Assembly (NCBI GenBank): GCA_030524525.1
Contig: JAUNGI010000005.1
Span: 73,047 to 113,191, forward strand
Reading direction: 5' to 3'
Origin: Lachnospiraceae bacterium
Lineage (GTDB): Bacteria > Bacillota > Clostridia > Lachnospirales > Lachnospiraceae
Length of the DNA: 40,145 nucleotides
A model generated the notes under the pieces. The model was not told where the DNA came from and searched no databases. It worked only from the letters and a program-made list of their open reading frames with translations. Of the stretch, positions 22,322 through 28,114 are shown piece after piece. Position 1 is the stretch's first letter, and each line of letters opens with the position of its first letter. A program made the translations under genes and the position numbers.

Positions 22322-23053
22322 ATGAAAAAGAAGATCTTACTGATCATTTTATCTCTGACCCTGATCTTAGGGTCTGTATCTGTTGCAGTCGCAGCCGTTA
22401 CCGGCGGCGAAGAAAAGAATGAGGCGGCGAAAGCCGCCGACGCAGCGGCAACCGGCTCGGACAAGGGCGCGGAAACCAAGGCTCCGCAGTACGAAGTCAC
22501 GATGCTGCACAGCGTAGTCTCCGGGGCGGCCGTGATCGGATCGCACTTGCAGATCCTCGATAAAGACGGGGACATTATGGACGACTGGATCACCGACGGT
22601 ACCGACCATGTGATCAACGCAAGGCTGATCGCCGGGGAGACGTACACGCTGCACGAGGTATCGGCTCCGGCGGGCTATGTGCTGGCGCCGGATGTGACTT
22701 TCACCGTCAGCGAAGACGGCAGCATCGACGAGATTGTGATGCAGGACGATTACACCAAGATCCAGTTTGTTAAGATTTCCGAGCTGACGGGTGAGCTGCT
22801 GGCGGACGTGCATATGCAAGTCTGGGACAAGGACGACAAGGTGATCTTGGATTGGATCACCGACGGCACGATCGCACAGGCGGACGGGCTGCTGGTCGCC
22901 GGAGAGACCTATACGCTGCATGAGGTGTCCGCGCCGAACGGCTATGTGCTGGCGGACGACGTGACCTTTACGGTCGGTACGGACGGCGAGCTGCAGACGA
23001 TCACGATGACCGACGATTACACCAAGGTACGGATCAAGAAGACGACGAAGTAA
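22322..23053 (+). CDS. Secreted SpaA-like (Cna-B) protein without a sorting signal
   Basis: 243 residues. A signal peptide (MKKKILLIILSLTLILGSVS, then VAVAA) and a short Ala/Glu linker precede two SpaA-type domains (about 62-150 and 150-243) that are near repeats of each other. Each repeats DWITDGT, AGETYTLHEVSAP(A/N)GYVL, VTFTV and DDYTK. The lysine in FVKISELTGE and the glutamate in LHEV are candidates for an intramolecular isopeptide. There is no LPxTG motif or membrane anchor. The ribosome site is AAGGAAGG. The same domain style occurs in the genes before and after, suggesting duplication within the operon. Confidence 0.85.
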   Translation: MKKKILLIILSLTLILGSVSVAVAAVTGGEEKNEAAKAADAAATGSDKGAETKAPQYEVTMLHSVVSGAAVIGSHLQILDKDGDIMDDWITDGTDHVINARLIAGETYTLHEVSAPAGYVLAPDVTFTVSEDGSIDEIVMQDDYTKIQFVKISELTGELLADVHMQVWDKDDKVILDWITDGTIAQADGLLVAGETYTLHEVSAPNGYVLADDVTFTVGTDGELQTITMTDDYTKVRIKKTTK

Positions 23054-23138
23054 GGGTCAGAGAGAATCGCTTTTGGCGGAGAGAGGGGGATAGTCCCAAG
23101 GGACAGGACTCCAAGGGACACAACCCAAGAAGAGAAGC

Positions 23139-23168
23139 ACCGGGCGGGGCGAGAAGCTCTGTCCCGGT
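23139..23168 (+). other. Stem-loop between the second and third adhesin genes
   Basis: ACCGGG (23139-23144) pairs with CCCGGT (23163-23168). An inner GGGGC/GCTCT extends the stem around GAGAA. No T-run follows, so it may be an intra-operon attenuator or stabiliser rather than a terminator. The 150-nt gap also contains a direct repeat CCAAGGGACA about 20 nt upstream. Confidence 0.5.
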
Positions 23169-23202
23169 TTGAAAAAAATCAAAAAGAAAGGACTGAGGCA
23201 AA

Positions 23203-23979
23203 ATGAAAGCATTTACAAAACGGCAGAGCCGTCTGTTGCTGACCGGTCTGCTGGTCGGTGTTTGTCTGCTGACCGCCGGTTTGCTGGGGCATTACAGCCG
23301 TGCGGCAGAGAGCCAAGCCGTCACGATGCAGGGGCACTCGTACGAGATCCGCACCGGCGAGCCGGTGATCGGCGCAGTGCTGCATCTGCTGACGGCGGAC
23401 GAGACGCTGATCGCCGAGCTGGTGACGGACGGCGGAGACATCGTCTTTGACGCGGAGCTGACCGCCGGGGAGACGTACATTCTGCGGGAGGTCGCAGCGC
23501 CGCCCGGCTATGTGCTGGCGGAGGATGTGATCTTTACCGTGAGCGCAGACGGCAGTATCGACGAGATCGTGATGGAGGACGATTACACCAAGGTGGAGAT
23601 CGTCAAACTCGACGGACGGGATCAGCCGCTGGCGGGCGTGCCGTTTGAGCTTTGGGACAAAGACGGCAACGTGGTCGAGGAATGGATCACGACCGAGGAG
23701 CCGCATCGGATCTGCGCAAAGTTGATCGCCGGAGAAACGTACACGCTGCACGAGGTCAAAGCGCCGGAAGGGTATCTGCCGGCTGACGACCAGACGTTTA
23801 CCGTGAGCGAGGACGGCAGCATCGACCGGCTGACGGTCTACAACATCCGGAGCGATACGCCGCAGACCGGCGACCATAGCCCGATCTTTTGGCTTGTGGT
23901 GATCGGCGCGGCGGACGTGGTATTTTTTATCGGCGCGGGGCTTTGGATTGCATGGCGGAGGCGCAAAGAGACGGTATAA
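23203..23979 (+). CDS. Cell-wall-anchored SpaA-like (Cna-B) surface protein with TPQTG sorting signal
   Basis: 258 residues. The signal peptide (LLLTGLLVGVCLLTAGLLGH, then YSRAAES) is followed by two SpaA domains (about 40-125 and 127-215) of the same type as the previous gene: TAGETYILREVAAPPGYVLA and IAGETYTLHEVKAPEGYLPA. A sortase signal follows: SDTPQTGDHSP, a hydrophobic helix (IFWLVVIGAADVVFFIGAGL) and a basic tail (WRRRKETV). TPQTG is a variant of LPxTG/NPQTN; no sortase is encoded in the window. This is the only protein of the operon with an anchor. Confidence 0.88.
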   Translation: MKAFTKRQSRLLLTGLLVGVCLLTAGLLGHYSRAAESQAVTMQGHSYEIRTGEPVIGAVLHLLTADETLIAELVTDGGDIVFDAELTAGETYILREVAAPPGYVLAEDVIFTVSADGSIDEIVMEDDYTKVEIVKLDGRDQPLAGVPFELWDKDGNVVEEWITTEEPHRICAKLIAGETYTLHEVKAPEGYLPADDQTFTVSEDGSIDRLTVYNIRSDTPQTGDHSPIFWLVVIGAADVVFFIGAGLWIAWRRRKETV

Positions 23980-24005
23980 ACAAAAGGGTAAAAGGGCAAA
24001 AGGGC

Positions 24006-24035
24006 TTGTGCCCAAACGGTGGCTTATGGTACAAT
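24006..24035 (+). promoter_or_regulatory. Promoter of the holin-like toxin
   Basis: TTGTGC (24006-24011), an 18-nt spacer and an extended -10 (TGG then TACAAT, 24030-24035), directly upstream of the toxin leader. Confidence 0.65.
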
Positions 24036-24080
24036 GGGCGTGGTGGGAACGGTTGCCCCTTGAGAAAGGGGGAGTTGCCT

Positions 24081-24176
24081 ATGTATGTTACATATGATGC
24101 GTTGATCCAGTTTGGGTTGCTCATAGTTGCGTTAATAGGTCTTGTATACAAGATATGCCATAAAGACAAAAAATAA
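24081..24176 (+). CDS. Putative holin-like type I toxin
   Basis: A 31-residue hydrophobic peptide (YVTYDALIQFGLLIVALIGL, then VYKICHKDKK) with one membrane helix and a basic tail. It fits the Hol_Tox/TxpA-like pattern of aromatic residues, then IQFGxLIVALIxLV and lysines. In related Firmicutes these peptides damage the membrane and are silenced by a convergent antisense RNA. Here AAAGGGGGAG is the ribosome site, a promoter lies upstream and an antisense promoter lies downstream. The pair probably stabilises the element. Confidence 0.82.
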   Translation: MYVTYDALIQFGLLIVALIGLVYKICHKDKK

Positions 24177-24259
24177 ACCGCCCCTAGCCTGAGAAACTTG
24201 GACGGTTTATTTTAGTTCTGTTTACTTAGCAAGGGGTACAGCCAAGTACCACCTTTTCT
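24165..24259 (-). ncRNA. Antisense RNA antitoxin to the holin-like toxin
   Basis: The minus-strand promoter TTGATT (complement of 24289-24294), a 17-nt spacer and TATATT (complement of 24266-24271) would start transcription near 24259. The RNA would run left across the toxin 3' end and stop at the shared terminator hairpin 24171-24212. The 3'-overlap layout is that of TxpA/RatA and BsrG/SR4. Ends are inferred from promoter and terminator positions only. Confidence 0.62.
24171..24212. terminator. Bidirectional terminator shared by toxin mRNA and antisense RNA
   Basis: AAATAAACCGCCC (24171-24183) pairs with GGACGGTTTATTT (24200-24212), with one mispaired position. A T-rich tail lies on the plus side and an A-run on the other, so it can work in both directions. 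Confidence 0.8.
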
Positions 24260-24265
24260 ACTTGC

Positions 24266-24294
24266 AATATACCACGCCCCTACAAAAAAATCAA
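24266..24294 (-). promoter_or_regulatory. Promoter of the antisense RNA
   Basis: Near-consensus -35 TTGATT and -10 TATATT, with exact 17-nt spacing, on the minus strand downstream of the toxin gene. Confidence 0.72.
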
Positions 24295-24312
24295 TAGCTT
24301 TTTACTACTCTA

Positions 24313-24347
24313 CAGTCAAGCAAAAAATTTTGTTTGACTGTTTTTTT
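24313..24347 (+). terminator. Strong Rho-independent terminator
   Basis: CAGTCAAGCAAAA (24313-24325) pairs with TTTTGTTTGACTG (24328-24340), 13 bp with one GU, followed by seven T. It separates the toxin locus from the transfer-region genes. Confidence 0.85.
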
Positions 24348-24404
24348 ATGCGCAAATGGCAGATGCACCACTGGCGCACCTGCAGAAAGGAAAAGGAGCA
24401 ACAT

Positions 24405-25607
24405 ATGAATTTTATCTTGGAGCGAGGACGGCAGATCGCCAGCTTTGCGGAGCCCGAAGAGGCGAAAGAATATTTGGAAAACAAAAAGGGCAGGATTTTC
24501 CGCGCGCGGTTTGAAAGCTGGCACGAATCCTATAAAAAAGATCACTCGATGGATGTTTTGTCTGAGATCCCCAGCAACGAACGGGATCACGCTGCTCGCC
24601 AAATCGAAAAACAGGTAGAGACAGATTACCGTCTGGTGCTGGGAGAAGCGGAGATCCCAGCATGGGAGACGCCGGATCCGGCGCGAGGAGGAAAAAACCA
24701 GCAGACAAAAGAAGATTTTGTGAAGCTAATCAAGGGGATGCTGGAGATTGCTCATTATCGCTGGAAAGTGGAGGTGATCGATGTGGTAGAACAGGAGCGG
24801 GTGAAACAAAAACTGGTGATATACCACGAAGATACCCCGCAGCATGGAACCGTTTTTTCGTTGGATGTGCTTTACGACGAATATCGGAGCGGAATTGATC
24901 CGGAGGATATCATGCAGAAAGCGGCAAAAATTGCAAAGCAGGAGGAGCGGTATGTGGTGGTAGAAAATGGAAAGCCCATCGCCAGTTTCCTGACTCAGCA
25001 GGACGCCAAGGACTTTTTGTTTTGGATAAAAAAGCCACAGCAGCGGGATGCAAGGTGGGTAACTATAGCAAAAAAATTCGAAGAGAGCGGAGAGTATGAG
25101 CCTCTCAATGAATCAGATGAAATAATCCCACTGATGCAGCCGTACCTGCCAGCAATCAGAGCCGAAGTGGATCAAATGTATCAAATAGAAGATACACAAG
25201 AACCGAATTGGCGACAGTCGCAGTCGGTAACTCTGGTAACCGAATACGGTTGTCCGGTCGCTGGTTTTGTTGCTGCGGAGGATGCAGATGCATGGAGGCG
25301 CCGAAAAGTGCAGGCAGAACACGATGATCGGTGGAAACGATGGGTCGATACGGTGAAAGAAAAAAGAAACATTGAATCTGCCCTTGACATCCCGAAAGAA
25401 GAGGCAAGACGAATGGGCGACGAAATCCAAGCGGCAGCAGAATTTAAGTATGGTTTGCGGCAGCAAAAACCGTCCGAAAGCTTGTCATCGCAGAAAACGA
25501 TCGATTGGCAGCCGGCAACACCGGAAAAGGCTGCCTCGGAGGACAAGCAAGAGCCACCCGATAAGGGCAAACAAGATAGGGAGCGACCAAAACGCAAGGG
25601 TCGTTAA
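24405..25607 (+). CDS. DUF5688-like protein with three repeats of an unknown 75-residue module
   Basis: 400-residue cytoplasmic protein. A DUF5688-like segment (about 100-180: TKEDFVKLIKGML...KLVIY..., SLDVLYDEYRSGIDPEDIM) is flanked by three copies of a module at about residues 7-79, 187-260 and 280-351. Each begins G(R/K/C)(Q/P)(I/V)A(S/G)F, has an acidic DA or EA followed by an aromatic, then R..RW/W...K and a helical end closing in Y.L/Y..I/Y.L. The last 50 residues are charged and disordered (DKGKQDRERPKRKGR). The start is set by AAAAGGAGC. The function of DUF5688 proteins, frequent in ICEs, is unknown. Confidence 0.75.
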   Translation: MNFILERGRQIASFAEPEEAKEYLENKKGRIFRARFESWHESYKKDHSMDVLSEIPSNERDHAARQIEKQVETDYRLVLGEAEIPAWETPDPARGGKNQQTKEDFVKLIKGMLEIAHYRWKVEVIDVVEQERVKQKLVIYHEDTPQHGTVFSLDVLYDEYRSGIDPEDIMQKAAKIAKQEERYVVVENGKPIASFLTQQDAKDFLFWIKKPQQRDARWVTIAKKFEESGEYEPLNESDEIIPLMQPYLPAIRAEVDQMYQIEDTQEPNWRQSQSVTLVTEYGCPVAGFVAAEDADAWRRRKVQAEHDDRWKRWVDTVKEKRNIESALDIPKEEARRMGDEIQAAAEFKYGLRQQKPSESLSSQKTIDWQPATPEKAASEDKQEPPDKGKQDRERPKRKGR

Positions 25608-25774
25608 CTATAAATGCACGTTAACGTACAAGGTGTAGATTATCACGGATCACAGCCATGGCGTTACCTGCTATCCGGGCTGCGGGGGCAGTGATACAAA
25701 AAATTTACTCGGTGTAAGTGTAAAAAAGTCTGCCCTCGAAGCCCATGCTTAGAAACGAAAAGAGAGGTGCAATA

Positions 25775-26578
25775 ATGAAAAAATATGAGTTTACAGGGGA
25801 AACAGAGGAACTTATCGGCGGTACTGTCCTGCGGCGGATAAGGGCGGTCAGAGATTTTGGGCACGTCAAGCGTGGCGAGTTAGGAGGCTGGATTGAAAAA
25901 GACGAAAACCTATCGCATGAGGGCAGCGCATGGGTCGGAGAGGAAGCAGTAGTTTGGGGCAATGCGCGAGTCGAGGAGCATGCGCAGGTAAGGGATCACG
26001 CGCAAGTTTACGGAGATGCACAGATCCGGGGCATGGGGCGTGTTTGGGATCGGGCGGTCGTTTGTGAAAATGCCAAGGTTGACGGTCGGGCAGTTATCTG
26101 TGATTTTGCCCGAATGTTTGAGCGGTCGAGGATCAGTGACGACGTGGAGGTGAGCGGCACAATGCAGCTTGTTGACGACGAGTGCTATGGCGGCGAGCAG
26201 ATCATCACAAACAAGTATCCGCTTACCAGAGATCAGGAGCGGATGCTGCGCTATGTACTGTTACACCCGGACGACGGCAGAACTATCAGCTGGCTGCCGA
26301 TCAACAAATATCTCAGCATCCAACACAACGCGGGCGAAAAAACGCTGCTGTCCATCAACGAGCGCGGAGATATCTTTGATGCTGCAACCACCGAAATGAT
26401 CGCCAAAGGGAGTATGCGGGACGGACAGGAAAAATGGGAGGGACTGCGGAGGCTGTTTCCGGGCAGCTATCAGGAGCAGCTTGACCGTATATCGGAGCGT
26501 AGGGAAGCGCTTTTGAAAGAGCAGGAAAGAAAGGAGCAGCAAGGTGGCAGAAATCATCGAACCAAAGGTCGTCGCTGA
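25775..26578 (+). CDS. Left-handed beta-helix protein (YdcK/polymer-forming-like) of the ICE
   Basis: 267 residues. After KYEFTGETEELIGGTVLRRI and GELGGWIEKDENLSHEGSAW, hexapeptide-like repeats dominate (about 50-150: VGEEAVVWGNARVEEHAQVR, DHAQVYGDAQIRG, DRAVVCENAKVDGRAVICD), predicting a beta-helix. The C-terminal part (about 160-267) is different: NKYPLTRDQERMLRYVLLHP, then a charged helical tail. This protein type accompanies phages and ICEs without a settled role. The ribosome site is GAGGTG. Its end overlaps the next gene by 35 nt. Confidence 0.78.
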   Translation: MKKYEFTGETEELIGGTVLRRIRAVRDFGHVKRGELGGWIEKDENLSHEGSAWVGEEAVVWGNARVEEHAQVRDHAQVYGDAQIRGMGRVWDRAVVCENAKVDGRAVICDFARMFERSRISDDVEVSGTMQLVDDECYGGEQIITNKYPLTRDQERMLRYVLLHPDDGRTISWLPINKYLSIQHNAGEKTLLSINERGDIFDAATTEMIAKGSMRDGQEKWEGLRRLFPGSYQEQLDRISERREALLKEQERKEQQGGRNHRTKGRR

Positions 26579-27506
26579 ATTAAAGCAGATCGATCTGCTT
26601 ACCTATCTGCAGACCTGTGAGCCGGACAATCTCGTGCGGGTCGGCTCTAATATTTTCTCTACCAAGGAGCATGATTCGATGCGGATCTCCAACGGCAAGT
26701 GGTGTTGGTGGTCTCACGGGATCGGCGGCAGCACCGCGCTCGATTACCTGATCAAGGTCAGGGATATGCCGTTTTTGACGGCGGCGCATCATCTTGCGGA
26801 CGTCTTTCATGGGCGCAGCGTGAGTGCCGTCTCGGTACGGCAGCCAGCGCACGAACAGGTACGGAAGCTGCAGCTGCCGCCGAAAAACGCGACGCATGGC
26901 CGGGTAGAGGCATATCTAAAAAAGCGGGGGATCGCCCCGGAGGTCATCGACCATTGCATCCAGTCCGGCAGCCTGTACGAGTCCGCCGACTATCATAACG
27001 CCGTGTTTGTAGGTTTTGACCGATCCGGCGTCCCAAGGTACGGATTTAAACGTAGCACCGGGGCGACGCGGTTTGTTGCGGACTGCGCCGGATCATCAAA
27101 GCAGTATGCCTTTTGCATGGATGGAGGGAGCGGGGAGGATGTGCATCTGTTTGAGTCGGCGATCGACGCTTTGAGTTTTGCAACGCTTTTGCTGCTGCAT
27201 CGCAGGGATTGGCGCGCGGAAAACCTGTTGTCGTTATCTGGGATCTATACGCCAAAGGATGGCAAGCTGCCGGCTGCGCTTGCGCAGTACCTAGTAGACC
27301 ATCCGGGGATCCGGTCGCTTACGCTGCATCTTGACAACGACGCGCCAGGGCGCATCGCAGCACAGGCAATCGCGACGATCGCAAAAAAGCAGGGGCTGCG
27401 GTGCGAGGACTGCTGTCCGAAGCATAAGGACGTCAACGAGGATCTTTGCCTGTTTAGGGGTTTGGGGCTGCCGCCAAAAAGCCGTCCGCCGGGGCGAGGA
27501 CGATGA
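26544..27506 (+). CDS. DUF3991/TOPRIM domain protein (primase-like)
   Basis: 320 residues. A short zinc-finger-less N-terminus (TYLQTCEPDNLVRVGSNIFS, WCWWSHGIGGSTALDYLIKV) resembles the CHC2-derived region of ICE primases. DUF3991 (about 120-190) includes YLKKRGIAPEVIDHCIQSGS and NAVFVGFDRSGVPRYGFKRS. The TOPRIM domain (about 190-290) has the glutamate motif HLFESAIDALSF and the acidic LHLDNDAPGR. Such proteins are linked with DNA priming during transfer replication. The start is GTG 26544 with AAGGAGC upstream, overlapping the previous gene. A clear polymerase domain is not present. Confidence 0.85.
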   Translation: MAEIIEPKVVAELKQIDLLTYLQTCEPDNLVRVGSNIFSTKEHDSMRISNGKWCWWSHGIGGSTALDYLIKVRDMPFLTAAHHLADVFHGRSVSAVSVRQPAHEQVRKLQLPPKNATHGRVEAYLKKRGIAPEVIDHCIQSGSLYESADYHNAVFVGFDRSGVPRYGFKRSTGATRFVADCAGSSKQYAFCMDGGSGEDVHLFESAIDALSFATLLLLHRRDWRAENLLSLSGIYTPKDGKLPAALAQYLVDHPGIRSLTLHLDNDAPGRIAAQAIATIAKKQGLRCEDCCPKHKDVNEDLCLFRGLGLPPKSRPPGRGR

Positions 27507-27638
27507 TCGCCGCCCCTTTCTTTTTGGAAGGTGGTTTTCCTCGATTTTTTCGAGGTGCGCGGGCGGTACGGAGGTGCTCGTGCTGGTGAAGCCGGGGCGC
27601 ACTGCGGCGGTAGCCGGGAGACTTGAAATTTGTACTAG

Positions 27639-27697
27639 CAAGCAATGACTTTTGATATCACAACATCAAAAGTCGCTTGTTAGGGGATGCCCCTAAG
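27639..27697. other. Putative origin of transfer (oriT)
   Basis: ACTTTTGAT (27648-27656) and ATCAAAAGT (27665-27673) form a perfect 9-bp inverted repeat around ATCACAAC. CAAGC (27639-27643) and GCTTG (27675-27679) add an outer arm. A second small repeat GGGGATGCCCC (27683-27693) follows, and CTTAGGGGC on the complementary strand is a plausible nick region. It lies directly upstream of mobC and the relaxase region, as oriT does in related ICEs. The nick position is not proven. Confidence 0.68.
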
Positions 27698-27738
27698 ACC
27701 CCGGTTAGAAAAGAAAGGTTGACCAAAAGGAGAAAAGA

Positions 27739-28095
27739 ATGGGAGCACGAAATTGCGGATTTGTCTTACGTTTGACAGCGGAGGAGCTGGCACATTTGGA
27801 TGCCATGGTCGCGCGAACAAATCTATCGCGCGAGGAGTTTTTACGCAAAATGATTGCCGGCTATACCATTGTCGAAAAGCCGGACATCGATTACTTTGAG
27901 GTGATCCGGCAGCTGCGTTACATTGGCAACAACCTACGGCAGATGGCGATCCGGGCGCACGCGCTCTACCTGATCGATGCCGACCGGGTTATGCAGCGGA
28001 CGGATGAGGTGATCGCGATTACAAATCAACTTGCGGCAGCGGTCAACCGGCATCTGCCTCCGGCACAAAAACGCAAGGAAAAAATACAAGAATAG
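27739..28095 (+). CDS. mobC: MobC-like relaxosome accessory protein
   Basis: 118-residue ribbon-helix-helix-type protein that helps the relaxase open oriT. FVLRLTAEELAHLDAMVART, then NLSREEFLRKMIAGY (about 8-42) gives the RHH DNA-binding fold, and VIRQLRYIGNNLRQMAIRAH is the conserved MobC core. AAAAGGAGAAAAG precedes the ATG. The gene starts 40 nt after the oriT-like repeat and 20 nt before the giant helicase gene, so it belongs to the relaxosome operon. Confidence 0.88.
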   Translation: MGARNCGFVLRLTAEELAHLDAMVARTNLSREEFLRKMIAGYTIVEKPDIDYFEVIRQLRYIGNNLRQMAIRAHALYLIDADRVMQRTDEVIAITNQLAAAVNRHLPPAQKRKEKIQE

Positions 28096-28114
28096 ATAGG
28101 GAGGTGTTTTACTG

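Noticed and set aside
23097-23122. Short direct repeats CCAAGGGACA as a possible CRISPR or iteron array
   Set aside because: Only two copies of 10 bases, with no regular spacer series.
27594-27625. CGCACTGCGGCGG inside the ICE, resembling the serS-leader repeat
   Set aside because: Only about 13 bases match and flanks differ; probably chance in GC-rich DNA.
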